64,000 bases of DNA, taken from contig JAZKIY010000010.1 in assembly GCA_040384665.1 (NCBI GenBank), forward strand, positions 1-64,000, in the 5' to 3' direction. The translations under genes and the position numbers were made by a program. Origin of the DNA: PCRC01 sp040384665. Its GTDB lineage: Bacteria; Pseudomonadota; Gammaproteobacteria; Burkholderiales; Burkholderiaceae_C. The notes below the pieces were generated by a model. It saw nothing but the letters and a program-made list of their open reading frames with translations. It did not search any database and was not told where the DNA came from. This document shows, piece by piece, positions 24,211-32,442 of this stretch. Position 1 is the stretch's first letter; each line of letters starts with the position of its first letter.

Positions 24211-24975
24211 TCAGGGCTGGAGCGGGTTGAACATGTGCAGCCACGTGCTGGTGCGTATCTTCAAGCGTTGCTGGATGTCATGGCAGCGCTCGACCAGCTG
24301 GTCCATGCTGGGCGGGCGGGGGGTGCGCTGGGCCAGCACGATGCTGTTGCCCTCTTTGGTGGGCTTGAAAGCCCAGACCGTGCCGGGCCCGAAGACCTTG
24401 ACGATCTTGCGCAGGCTCTCGTCGTAGCTGGACAGGCGACCAAACAAATTGACTGTCATGCAGCCGTCGTCCGTCAACAGGCGGTGGCAGTGGCGGTAGA
24501 AGTCCTCGCTGTCCAGCACCGGCCCGTCGGCCTCCTCGTCGTAGAGGTCGACCTGCAGCGCGTCCACCGTGTGGTGCCAGACCGGGCGCTGGATTTCCTG
24601 TGCGGCATCGGCCACCACCACCTTCAGCCGTTTGTCTTCGGGTGGCAGCTTGAACCAGGTGCGGCAGGCCAGCACCACCTGTGGGTTCAGTTCCACAGCG
24701 GTGGTCTGCATGCGCAACTTGTTGTGGCAGAACTTGGTCAGCGAGGCGGCACCCAGACCGAGCTGCATCGCATGCCGCTTGGGCACACTGGGGGGCGTGA
24801 CAAACAGCAGCCAGGCCATCATCCGTTCGGCGTACTCCAGCTTGAGGTCAAACGGCTGCTTGATGCTCATCATGCCTTGCACCCACGGCGTGCCAAGGTG
24901 CAGAAAACGCATGTCGCCCTCGTCTGAGAAAGTGACTTCGGGCAGGGCGATGGCCTGGGAGGTTCTTCGGGTCAT
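24211..24975 (-). CDS. Spermidine synthase-like methyltransferase-fold protein, copy 1
   Basis: A 254-residue paralogue of the adjacent protein. The motifs AMQLGLGAASLTKF, VELNPQVV and VDALQVDLYDEEADGPVLDSEDFY occupy the same positions. The ATG at 24975 overlaps the stop of the glycosylase gene (ATGA), so this start is preferred over an in-frame one at 25011. The overlap puts it in a minus-strand operon with tatD and the glycosylase. Biochemical role unknown; the fold suggests a transferase using S-adenosylmethionine or its decarboxylated form. Confidence 0.75.
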   Translation of the reverse strand: MTRRTSQAIALPEVTFSDEGDMRFLHLGTPWVQGMMSIKQPFDLKLEYAERMMAWLLFVTPPSVPKRHAMQLGLGAASLTKFCHNKLRMQTTAVELNPQVVLACRTWFKLPPEDKRLKVVVADAAQEIQRPVWHHTVDALQVDLYDEEADGPVLDSEDFYRHCHRLLTDDGCMTVNLFGRLSSYDESLRKIVKVFGPGTVWAFKPTKEGNSIVLAQRTPRPPSMDQLVERCHDIQQRLKIRTSTWLHMFNPLQP

Positions 24976-25472
24976 GCAATCAATTCGTGGGCAACCAGCG
25001 CGGCTCGCCAAGCGGCCAGTTTGCGGTCAAACGACCACGAGGCATTGGCCGGGCTGGTGGAAGGCAGTTTCACCACCGGCACGCCCAGGGCGGCGGTGTG
25101 CTGCGCATGGCGAAAACTTTCGCCGCCATTATGGGCGATGGCCCGCAACGCCGGGCAGCGCTGCCGCAGCGTGCTGAAGTCATTGGTTTGCGCGTCGCGT
25201 ATCGCACTGTCCAGGCTGCCCTGGCGCTCGCAGGCGGCGTACACGTCCCACAGGCCCAGGCCTTGTTGCAACAACCAACCGCAGCGGCCAGCGTAGTCCA
25301 GCGCCAGCACGGCGGCGGCGTCTTTGGCCAGCAACGTGGTGACGATGGGCCAGAAATGGTTGCGCGGGTGGGCGTAGTACTGCTGTGCCGCCAGCGAGGC
25401 GGCGCCCGGAAAACTGCCCAGCACCAGCAGCCGTGTGGCGGCTGACACCACCGGTGGCAAGCCGGTCAACAT
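24972..25472 (-). CDS. DNA-deoxyinosine (hypoxanthine) glycosylase, UDG family 6
   Basis: A 166-residue base-excision repair enzyme. LVLGSFPGAASL, QQYYAHPRNHFWPI, LGLWDVYAACER and the late LPSTSPANA match the family 6 uracil-DNA glycosylase group, which removes hypoxanthine arising from adenine deamination. It overlaps the tatD gene upstream by seven bases and the SpeE-like gene downstream by four, so it is translationally coupled on both sides. Confidence 0.88.
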   Translation of the reverse strand: MLTGLPPVVSAATRLLVLGSFPGAASLAAQQYYAHPRNHFWPIVTTLLAKDAAAVLALDYAGRCGWLLQQGLGLWDVYAACERQGSLDSAIRDAQTNDFSTLRQRCPALRAIAHNGGESFRHAQHTAALGVPVVKLPSTSPANASWSFDRKLAAWRAALVAHELIA

Positions 25473-26332
25473 GGTGCACCACCACCGGTCAGCAAGGCCT
25501 GAAGCCGGGGCAGCGCGGCCAGGGCATTGGTGGTGGTCGCCGTGGCCAGTTCATTCAACGCCATGCCCCGCAATCCGGCCACCACCGCGCCAATGCGCGG
25601 CAGCTCCCCTGGCTCGTTGCGCCCTTGTGGCGCACCGGCGTCGCGCTGTTGTTTGGTGGTGTAGAGCCAGTGGGGCGGGATGTCGGGCGCATCGGTCTCC
25701 AGCACCAATGCGTCCAGCGGCAGGCCGCTGGCCAGCGAACGCAGTTGCAACGCGCGCTCAAAAGTGACGGCGCCGCCAAACCCGAGCTTCAACCCCAACG
25801 CGACGAAGGCGTCCGCCTGCTGCCGGCTGCCATTGAAGGCATGGGCGATGCCGCGCCATGGCAACGGTTGCTGCGAACCCGCGACCTCGCGCAAATGCTT
25901 CAGCAAACGGTCCGCCGAACGCCGCACGTGCAACACCACGGGCAGCCCGTGTTGGCGCGCCAGCGCCAGCTGCGCCCGGTAGAAATGCTCTTGTTTGGCC
26001 CGCATCTCGGGGGTGCAGAGTGCCGGGACGAAAAAGTCCAGCCCGATCTCGCCCACGGCCACCAGGCGGGGGTCGTCCCGACAGGCGACCAGCAAGGCGT
26101 CCAGCTGCTGCAGATCGGCTTTTTCGGCCTGCGGCACGTACAGCGGGTGAATGCCCAGCGCATAGGCGTCACCGGTCTGGTGCGCCAGTGCCTGAACCAC
26201 GGTGAAATTGCTGGCCTCTACCGCCGGGATGACGCACAGGGCCACGCCGTGCGCTGCGGCACGGGCGCGCACGGCGGTGGTCTCGCCGCCGAACTCGGGT
26301 GCATCCAGATGGCAATGGGTGTCTATCCACAT
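25466..26332 (-). CDS. TatD family metal-dependent DNase
   Basis: A 288-residue TIM-barrel hydrolase. Metal-binding motifs are WIDTHCHLD at the N-terminus, VGEIGLDFF, LHVRRSADRLL, the HAFNGS histidine and LVLETDAPDIPP. Family members have 3'-5' exonuclease activity and are linked to DNA repair. The ATG at 26332 gives the usual MWIDTHCHLD start; an in-frame GTG three codons earlier is possible. There is no Shine-Dalgarno sequence, but a TACAGT lies seven bases before the ATG. It heads the operon with the hypoxanthine-DNA glycosylase. Confidence 0.9.
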   Translation of the reverse strand: MWIDTHCHLDAPEFGGETTAVRARAAAHGVALCVIPAVEASNFTVVQALAHQTGDAYALGIHPLYVPQAEKADLQQLDALLVACRDDPRLVAVGEIGLDFFVPALCTPEMRAKQEHFYRAQLALARQHGLPVVLHVRRSADRLLKHLREVAGSQQPLPWRGIAHAFNGSRQQADAFVALGLKLGFGGAVTFERALQLRSLASGLPLDALVLETDAPDIPPHWLYTTKQQRDAGAPQGRNEPGELPRIGAVVAGLRGMALNELATATTTNALAALPRLQALLTGGGAPC

Positions 26333-26339
26333 GCGCCAC

Positions 26340-26345
26340 ACTGTA
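26340..26345 (-). promoter_or_regulatory. -10-like hexamer TACAGT just before the tatD ATG
   Basis: On the minus strand TACAGT is followed by seven bases and then the tatD start codon. This spacing would place transcription initiation at the ATG. No -35 consensus was found. Confidence 0.3.
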
Positions 26346-26435
26346 CAGACACCACACCGCTAAACTGGTCTCTGCACCCATTCACATTGGCTGCATGATT
26401 CATGCACTTTGTCTTCAAACCGGAAGGAAAACCCC

Positions 26436-26738
26436 ATGTCCAGCGTCGGTTACCACGAACCCATTGAAGAATTGTCCGACGCCACGCGCGACATGCACCG
26501 TGCCATCGTCTCGCTGATGGAAGAACTGGAGGCAGTGGACTGGTACGCCCAGCGTGCCGACGCCTGCAAGGACCCAGAACTGAAGGCCATCCTGGAGCAC
26601 AACCGCGACGAGGAAATTGAGCACGCGGCGATGGTGCTGGAATGGATCCGCCGGCGCAACCCGCGGTTCTCAAAAGAGCTGAAGGAGCGCCTGTTCACCG
26701 AGGGACCGATTGCCCATCACCCCGGCGAGGGGCACTGA
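26436..26738 (+). CDS. Encapsulated-ferritin-like protein (EncFtn), no encapsulin nearby
   Basis: A 100-residue two-helix ferritin-like protein. The sequence DMHRAIVSLMEELEAVDWY and HNRDEEIEHAAM is close to the EncFtn of Rhodospirillum rubrum. By that alignment the ferroxidase residues are present: Glu30, Trp36, Tyr37, Glu60 and His63. Family members form annular decamers that oxidise iron inside encapsulin shells. This protein ends GPIAHHPGEGH and has no encapsulin-targeting tail, and no encapsulin gene lies beside it. AAGGA precedes the ATG. Its last 22 bases overlap the end of the convergent glycosyltransferase gene. Confidence 0.9.
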   Translation: MSSVGYHEPIEELSDATRDMHRAIVSLMEELEAVDWYAQRADACKDPELKAILEHNRDEEIEHAAMVLEWIRRRNPRFSKELKERLFTEGPIAHHPGEGH

Positions 26739-27724
26739 AGCGCGCCTGCGGGCAGGGGCGCCGGCGCAGCCCAGGTGCCGGCATAGGCGCCGGGTGACAG
26801 GCTGCGGTTAGGGTAGTCGATGCCGCTGAAGCTGGCGTAGTCCTGCAGCGTGCGTTCACGGCCCAGACCGTGGACACCGAGGTCGGCCCCCTCCCACAAC
26901 AAACGGCGCAGGCGCTGCTTGGCGGCGGCGTCGATCTGCCACCAGCGTTGCTGCCGTTCTTTGTCGTGCGCTTCGTCCCAGTGCAACGGCCGGGTGCGGG
27001 CCGATTTGTCCACGTTGTAGAGGTGGTAGACCGGCAGGCCGCTGACGTGAAAAATGTCCCAGCCATGGGTGAAGGCACGCACGGCCATGCTTTGCTCTTC
27101 GCCGTAAAAGTACAGGTGTGGGTCGTAGGGCAGCACGCTCACAAACTCACCGGGCGCAAACAGGCAGCCCGCCCCCAGGTGGAAGCCGCGCACCGGCGCG
27201 TCCTGGTTCACCGGCATGGCCTGGAAGCTGAGCGCCGGGTGTTCGGCTTCAAACACCGCGCCCGGTTTGAGCACATGCGCCAGCACCTTGGCCGTGGCCG
27301 GTTTGGGCACGGGCTTGCCGTCGACCATCTCGAAGGCGTTGGGGTAGGACGACACGATGCAGCGCGGGTTGGTGGCCTGGCACTGTTGGGCCGACGCGAT
27401 CAGGCGCTCGTCCCAGCCGGGCTCGAACAGCATGTGCGAGTCGATCTGGAAAAACCATTCCTCGCCCTGGTAGAGCGTCATGGCCAGCGCACGGGCCCAG
27501 CACACGCCGCGCGCGTCACTCGGGTGGATGTGCACGTAGCGGATGTGGCGGCGGGCGTGGTCGCTGGGCAACTGCAGGCGGTCGGCGGGTGGGCTTTGGT
27601 CCACGATGCCAAAACTCAGGCGCTCTGGGTGGGTGGCCTGCGACCAGGCGCTGTTGACGGTGAATTGCAGCATCGGGTCGCAGTACGACGCGATGCTGAC
27701 AAAAATGCGCGCCACGGGTGCCAT
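26717..27724 (-). CDS. GlcNAc-type glycosyltransferase family protein
   Basis: A 335-residue GT-A-like protein of the GlcNAc transferase family (as in PF11397). VSIASYCDPML at the N-terminus, FQIDSHMLFEPGWDE (the probable metal/nucleotide-binding DSH), SSYPNAFE and YFYGEEQSMAVRAFTHGWD are the recognisable family segments. It has no membrane span. Its start lies four bases after the lolD stop, so it is probably the last gene of a lolC-lolD unit. Acceptor and donor are unknown. The 3' end overlaps the EncFtn gene. Confidence 0.8.
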   Translation of the reverse strand: MAPVARIFVSIASYCDPMLQFTVNSAWSQATHPERLSFGIVDQSPPADRLQLPSDHARRHIRYVHIHPSDARGVCWARALAMTLYQGEEWFFQIDSHMLFEPGWDERLIASAQQCQATNPRCIVSSYPNAFEMVDGKPVPKPATAKVLAHVLKPGAVFEAEHPALSFQAMPVNQDAPVRGFHLGAGCLFAPGEFVSVLPYDPHLYFYGEEQSMAVRAFTHGWDIFHVSGLPVYHLYNVDKSARTRPLHWDEAHDKERQQRWWQIDAAAKQRLRRLLWEGADLGVHGLGRERTLQDYASFSGIDYPNRSLSPGAYAGTWAAPAPLPAGALQCPSPG

Positions 27725-27728
27725 GCCG

Positions 27729-28406
27729 TCAGCCCTGCAACACCCCGCCCACCAGCCGCAGCTGGCGGTTGCAGCGGGCCGCCAGTGCCTCGTCGTGCGT
27801 GACCAGCACGAACGCCGTGCCCTGGTCGCGGGCGAGTTGCAGCATCAAGTCAAACACGCCATTGGCTGTGGTCCGGTCGAGGTTTCCGGTGGGTTCGTCG
27901 GCCAGCACGCAGGCCGGCTGCGTCACCAGCGCACGCGCAATCGCCACCCGCTGGCGCTCGCCGCCCGAGAGTTCGGCCGGCCTGTGGTGCACCCGTTCTT
28001 GCAGGCCCACGGTGGCGAGCATGCGCGCGGCCGCGTCGGCACACACGGCCGGGGTAGCGCGGCGGATGCGCAGTGGCATGCCCACGTTGTCGAGCGCGCT
28101 GAACTCGGGCAGCAGGTGGTGGAACTGGTAGACAAAACCGAGGTGCTGGTTGCGCATGCGCCCCTGTTCGGTGGCCGACAACGTGGACAGGTTGTGTCCC
28201 TTCAGCACCACGGTGCCACTGGTCGGTGCGTCCAGCCCACCCAGCAGGTGCAGCAGCGTGCTTTTGCCGGAGCCAGAAGCGCCCACAATCGCCAGTGTTT
28301 CCCCGGCATGCACTTCCAGGTTCACGCCCTGCAGCACGGTGACGTCGAGCCGGCCTTCGGTGAAGCGCTTGGTCAGGCCGGTGGCTTTCAGAACTGCATC
28401 ATTCAT
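27729..28406 (-). CDS. lolD: Lipoprotein release ABC transporter ATPase LolD
   Basis: A 225-residue ABC ATPase. Walker A GASGSGKST is at residues 42-50, followed by QFHHLLPEFSALDNV, the LSGGERQ signature, and Walker B CVLADEPTGNLD. The LPEF and PTGNLD context is characteristic of LolD. It overlaps the permease gene by eight bases. LolCDE extracts outer-membrane lipoproteins from the inner membrane and hands them to LolA. Confidence 0.95.
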   Translation of the reverse strand: MNDAVLKATGLTKRFTEGRLDVTVLQGVNLEVHAGETLAIVGASGSGKSTLLHLLGGLDAPTSGTVVLKGHNLSTLSATEQGRMRNQHLGFVYQFHHLLPEFSALDNVGMPLRIRRATPAVCADAAARMLATVGLQERVHHRPAELSGGERQRVAIARALVTQPACVLADEPTGNLDRTTANGVFDLMLQLARDQGTAFVLVTHDEALAARCNRQLRLVGGVLQG

Positions 28407-29652
28407 AGCGCAACGCTTCTGCAGGGTTCACCCGGCTGGCGCGCCAGCTTGGGTAAATGGTGGCGAGGAAGGCCAGCACCAGCGAAATGATGGCCACAGG
28501 CATGATGTCGCTGGCCAGCGGCTCGCTCGGCATGCGGCTGATGAGGTAGATGTCGCGCGGCAGGAAGCTGGCATTGAACAGCTGCTCCAGCGCCGGCACC
28601 AGCACGTCGATGTTGAAGGCGATGCCCAGCCCGAGAAGCAGGCCGCCGAGCGTGCCCACCACCCCCACCGCCGCGCCCTGCACCACAAAAATGCCCATGA
28701 TGCTCTGTGGGCTGGCGCCCAGCGTGCGCAGGATGGCGATGTCGGCGCGCTTGTCGGTCACGCTCATCACCAGCGTGCTGACCAGATTGAACGCCGCCAC
28801 CGCGACGATCAGCGTCAGGATGATGAACATCATGCGTTTTTCCAGCTGCACCGCCGAGAACCAGGTGGCGTTCTGGCGCGTCCAGTCGCGCACCAGCAGG
28901 CCGCCGGTGAGGGAGCGGGTCATGTCCGCACCCACCTCGCGCGCCTTGTGCAGGTCATTGAGTTTGACGCGCACGCCGGTCGGCCCTTCCAGCCGGAAGA
29001 TGCGGGCCGCGTCGTCCACGTGCATCAGCACCAGGGCCGAGTCGTACTCGAAGTGGCCGGAGTTGAAGGTGCCCACCACCGCCATTTGCTTCAGCCGTGG
29101 CACCACGCCTGCCGGTGTGACCTGGCCGCTGGGCGCCACCAGGGTGACACGGTCGCCCTCGCGCACGCCCATGGCGCGGGCCAGCTCACCGCCCAGCACC
29201 ACCCCAAATTCGCCCGGCACCAGCCGCGCCAGCGCGGCGTTGTTGGCGCCCACAATGTCGGTCACCTCCGGTTCGCGGGCCGGGTCCACACCGCGCACGA
29301 TGGTGCCTTTCATGTCTTCGCCACGTGCCAGCAAGGCCTGCGCGGCAATGAAGGGCGCCGCCCCCACCACCGCCGGGTTACGCTTGACCTCGGCCAGGGT
29401 GAGCGCCACGTCGGGCAGCGCGGCACCGCCGGGGGCGGAAATCTCGATGTGCGAGACCACGCCCAGCATGCGGTCGCGCACCTCTTTCTGGAAGCCGTTC
29501 ATCACGCTCAGCACAATGATCAGCGCCGCCACGCCGAGCGCAATGCCAAGCATGGACACACCGGAGATGAAAGAGATAAAGCCGTTGCGGCGCGTGGCCC
29601 GCCCGGCACGGGTGTAGCGCCAGCCCAGGTTCAGCTCGAATGGAAATTGCAT
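28399..29652 (-). CDS. lolC: Lipoprotein release permease LolC/LolE
   Basis: A 417-residue permease with four transmembrane segments: one near residue 30 (FISFISGVSMLGIALGVAALII) and three in the C-terminal half, enclosing a large periplasmic domain. The N-terminal LNLGWRYTRAG and the closing SWRASRVNPAEALRYE are family hallmarks. Only one LolC/E-type gene accompanies lolD here, as in many betaproteobacteria, so it may form a homodimer (inference). It is divergent from the gene at 29685 across 32 bases. Confidence 0.92.
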   Translation of the reverse strand: MQFPFELNLGWRYTRAGRATRRNGFISFISGVSMLGIALGVAALIIVLSVMNGFQKEVRDRMLGVVSHIEISAPGGAALPDVALTLAEVKRNPAVVGAAPFIAAQALLARGEDMKGTIVRGVDPAREPEVTDIVGANNAALARLVPGEFGVVLGGELARAMGVREGDRVTLVAPSGQVTPAGVVPRLKQMAVVGTFNSGHFEYDSALVLMHVDDAARIFRLEGPTGVRVKLNDLHKAREVGADMTRSLTGGLLVRDWTRQNATWFSAVQLEKRMMFIILTLIVAVAAFNLVSTLVMSVTDKRADIAILRTLGASPQSIMGIFVVQGAAVGVVGTLGGLLLGLGIAFNIDVLVPALEQLFNASFLPRDIYLISRMPSEPLASDIMPVAIISLVLAFLATIYPSWRASRVNPAEALRYE

Positions 29653-29672
29653 CCTTGGATTGTTGCATCCCG

Positions 29673-29678
29673 GACAAT
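29673..29678 (+). promoter_or_regulatory. -10-like hexamer GACAAT before the ATG at 29685
   Basis: GACAAT ends six bases before the ATG, and there is no Shine-Dalgarno sequence. This is consistent with a leaderless transcript for the recJ-proximal gene. No clear -35 box was found. Confidence 0.25.
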
Positions 29679-29684
29679 ACCCCC

Positions 29685-30650
29685 ATGTCCCCGCCCCCCA
29701 GCCCGCTGCACCGCCCTTTTTCCCACCTGCTGATTCCTGCCGCCACCAGCCGCGCCCCCGCCCTGCAGGCCGCCCTGCCCGGCCTGCGCCTGCCCCACTT
29801 GCAGCAGCTGCTGGCCCGCCTCACACCCGCGGAGCGCATCGACGCCGATGGGCACACCTGGTCCATGCCCAGCGAACAGGCGGTGGCCCGCGCCATGGGC
29901 CTCCCGGGCGACGCCGGGCACATCCCCTGGGCCGCGCTGGAAAGCCAGACCTGGGGCACGCCCTGCGCCTGGGTCAAGCCCTGCCATTGGCAGGTGGGCA
30001 CCGACCGCATTCTGATGGGCGACCCGGCCGCGCTGCAGTTGCAAGAAGACGAGTCGCGTGCTTTCATGGCGGCGATGCAGCCGTACTTTGAGGAAGACGG
30101 CATCGCCCTGCGCTACCTGGCCTTGCCCGGCGCCTGGCTGGCCACCGGCGAGGTGTTCCGTGACCTGCCCACCGCATCGCTCGACCGCGTGGTGGGCCGC
30201 AACATCAACACCTGGCTGCCCAGTGCGGCCACCCCTACCGGCGCCACGCTGCGCCGCCTGCAGAACGAAATGCAGATGCTGCTCTACACCCACCCGCTGA
30301 ACGACGCGCGCGAGCAGCGCGGCGCGCTGGTGGTCAACTCGTTCTGGCTCACCGGTGCGGGTGTGCTGGACACCCCGGTCACCCCCCACCCAGACTTCGG
30401 CATCGACCCCCGGCTGCAGGCCCCGGCGTCGCGCGAAGACGCTGCCGCCTGGGTGGCGGCCTGGCAGGCGGTGGACGCCGACACCTGCGCGGCGCTGCTG
30501 CAGCGCCTGCAGCGTGGCGAATCGGTACAGCTCACGCTGTGCGGCGACCACGCCGCACAGACCTTTCGCAGCGGTCAGAACGGTCTGTGGCAGCGTTTTT
30601 CAAGCCTTTTCGGCCGCAAGCCCTTGTCAAACCTGCTGGAAACGCTATGA
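29685..30650 (+). CDS. Conserved protein of unknown function upstream of recJ
   Basis: A 321-residue soluble protein. I recall homologues at this locus in Burkholderiales being labelled phosphoglycerate mutase-like or COG4255, but I see no convincing catalytic motif. Recognisable segments are DADGHTWSMPSEQAVARAMGL, CHWQVGTDRILMGDP, RNINTWLP and VVNSFWLTGAG. The last of these resembles phosphopentomutase/iPGM-type C-termini only loosely. Its TGA overlaps the recJ ATG (ATGA), so the two are translationally coupled. Function unknown. Confidence 0.75.
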   Translation: MSPPPSPLHRPFSHLLIPAATSRAPALQAALPGLRLPHLQQLLARLTPAERIDADGHTWSMPSEQAVARAMGLPGDAGHIPWAALESQTWGTPCAWVKPCHWQVGTDRILMGDPAALQLQEDESRAFMAAMQPYFEEDGIALRYLALPGAWLATGEVFRDLPTASLDRVVGRNINTWLPSAATPTGATLRRLQNEMQMLLYTHPLNDAREQRGALVVNSFWLTGAGVLDTPVTPHPDFGIDPRLQAPASREDAAAWVAAWQAVDADTCAALLQRLQRGESVQLTLCGDHAAQTFRSGQNGLWQRFSSLFGRKPLSNLLETL

Positions 30651-32371
30651 AAATTGCAGTGCGAGACATCCCGCCCCGCGCCGCCTGGACGCTGGAGCAG
30701 GCCGGCATCCACCCGCTGCTGGCGCAGCTGTACGCCGCACGCGGCGTGTTGGGCACCGCCGAGCTGGACGACGGGCTGGCCAAGCTGTTGCCCCCCGAGC
30801 AGCTCACCCATGCGCGCGACGCCGGCGTGCTGCTCGCCAACGCGATGGCCGCGAACCTGCGCCTGTGCATCGTGGCCGACTACGACTGCGACGGTGCCAC
30901 CGCCTGCGCGGTCGGCGTGCGCGGCCTGAAGCTGCTGGGCGCACAGCACGTCAGCTACCTGGTGCCCGACCGGGTGATCGACGGCTATGGCCTGACCCCG
31001 CCGATTGCAGAACGCGTCAAGGCCAGTGGCGCCGACGTGCTGATCACGGTGGACAACGGCATTGCCAGCTTCGACGGCGTGGCCGCTGCCAAAGCGCTGG
31101 GCCTGCAGGTGCTGGTGACCGACCACCACCTGCCCGGTTTGCTGCAGGGCGTGGTGGCGGTTCCCACAGCCGACGTGATCGTCAACCCCAACCAGCCCGG
31201 CTGCGACTTTGAGAGCAAGTCCATCGCCGGCGTGGGGGTGATGTTTTATGTGTTGCTGGCGCTGCGCTCTGAATTGCGTGCGCGGGGTATGTTCGATGTG
31301 AAGAACCAACCGAAGCTCGACACCCTGCTGCCGCTGGTTGCCCTCGGCACGGTGGCCGACGTGGTCAAGCTCGACGCCAACAACCGCCGCCTTGTCGCCC
31401 AGGGCCTGAAGCGGGTGCGTGCCGGCCAGTTGCCGGCCGGCCTGGCGGCGCTGTTCCGCGCGGCAGGCCGCAAAGCAGAGGTCGCCACGACCTTCGACTT
31501 CGGCTTTGCCCTCGGCCCGCGCATCAACGCCGCAGGCCGGTTGTCGGACATGACACTGGGCATCGAGTGCCTGCTGACCGACGACCCCGCCCGTGCCGAC
31601 GAACTCGCCACCACGCTCGACGGCATCAACCGCGAACGCCGCGAGATCGAAGGCGACATGCGCGAACAGGCGATGCTGATTGCCGAGTCGCTGTTCGACG
31701 AAGGGGACGAACCGCCCCCCGCCATCTGCGTCTTCGACCCGGACTTCCACGAAGGCGTGGTCGGCATCGTCGCCTCCCGCATCAAAGACAAGCTGCACCG
31801 CCCCACCTTTGTGTTCGCCGCCAGCCAGGCGCCAGGCAAAGAACACGAACTCAAGGGCTCGGGCCGCTCGATCCCCGGCTTCCATTTGCGCGACGCGCTC
31901 GACCTCGTGGCCAAACGCCACCCCGGCGTGCTGCTGCGCTTCGGTGGCCACGCGATGGCGGCCGGCTGCACCGTGGCCGAAGAGCACTTTGACCAGTTCG
32001 AAGAAGGCCTGAGCCAGGTCGCCCAGGAATGGCTGGACGCCGCCACCCTCACCCGCCGGCTGGAGACCGATGGTCCGCTGAAACCCGAGTACCGCCGCAC
32101 CGACCTGGTGGACGCGCTGCACCAGGCGGTGTGGGGCCAGGGCTTCGCACCACCGGTGTTCAGCGAGGTGGTGGACGTGGTGTCGCAGCGGTTGGTCGGC
32201 GGCAAGCACCTGGCACTGAAACTCAAACACCAGGGTCAGCCAGTGGACGGCATCTGGTTTGGCCACACCGACACCCTGCCGGCCCGCGTCAAGCTCGCCT
32301 TCCGGCTCGACGCCGACGAGTGGCAAGGCGTGAAACGGGTGCGTTTTCTGGTCGAAGCGGCTGAAATTTGA
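30647..32371 (+). CDS. recJ: Single-stranded-DNA-specific exonuclease RecJ
   Basis: A 574-residue DHH-superfamily 5'-3' exonuclease used in recombination and repair. The metal-binding motifs are DYDCDGATA (from residue 78), VDNGIASFDG, TDHH (DHH at 159-161), and the C-terminal DHHA1 signature GGHAMAAGC. The length is typical. The ATG overlaps the TGA of the upstream unknown gene. A dispersed repeat copy begins three bases after its stop. Confidence 0.96.
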   Translation: MKIAVRDIPPRAAWTLEQAGIHPLLAQLYAARGVLGTAELDDGLAKLLPPEQLTHARDAGVLLANAMAANLRLCIVADYDCDGATACAVGVRGLKLLGAQHVSYLVPDRVIDGYGLTPPIAERVKASGADVLITVDNGIASFDGVAAAKALGLQVLVTDHHLPGLLQGVVAVPTADVIVNPNQPGCDFESKSIAGVGVMFYVLLALRSELRARGMFDVKNQPKLDTLLPLVALGTVADVVKLDANNRRLVAQGLKRVRAGQLPAGLAALFRAAGRKAEVATTFDFGFALGPRINAAGRLSDMTLGIECLLTDDPARADELATTLDGINRERREIEGDMREQAMLIAESLFDEGDEPPPAICVFDPDFHEGVVGIVASRIKDKLHRPTFVFAASQAPGKEHELKGSGRSIPGFHLRDALDLVAKRHPGVLLRFGGHAMAAGCTVAEEHFDQFEEGLSQVAQEWLDAATLTRRLETDGPLKPEYRRTDLVDALHQAVWGQGFAPPVFSEVVDVVSQRLVGGKHLALKLKHQGQPVDGIWFGHTDTLPARVKLAFRLDADEWQGVKRVRFLVEAAEI

Positions 32372-32373
32372 AG

Positions 32374-32442
32374 GTTTTTAAACCTTTTGGCCTTCAAGCC
32401 CTAGTGAAATCTGGTGATTCAGCTACCAATACAATAGCGAAT
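32374..32442 (+). repeat. Dispersed repeat copy C
   Basis: A full-length copy: GTTTTTAAACC, TTTTGGCCTTC, AAGCCCTAGTGAAATCTG, GATTCAGCTACCAAT, ACAATAGC. The central CCCTAGTGAAATCT block is identical to the copy at 17616. It fills the gap between the recJ stop and the stop codon of the convergent Fe3+ permease gene. Confidence 0.72.

Noticed and set aside
32374..32442. Repeat copy C as a rho-independent terminator for recJ
   Set aside because: The short self-complementary TTTTTAAACC/GGTTTTTAAA part is AT-rich and weak, and the same sequence occurs inside genes elsewhere, so repeat membership explains it better.
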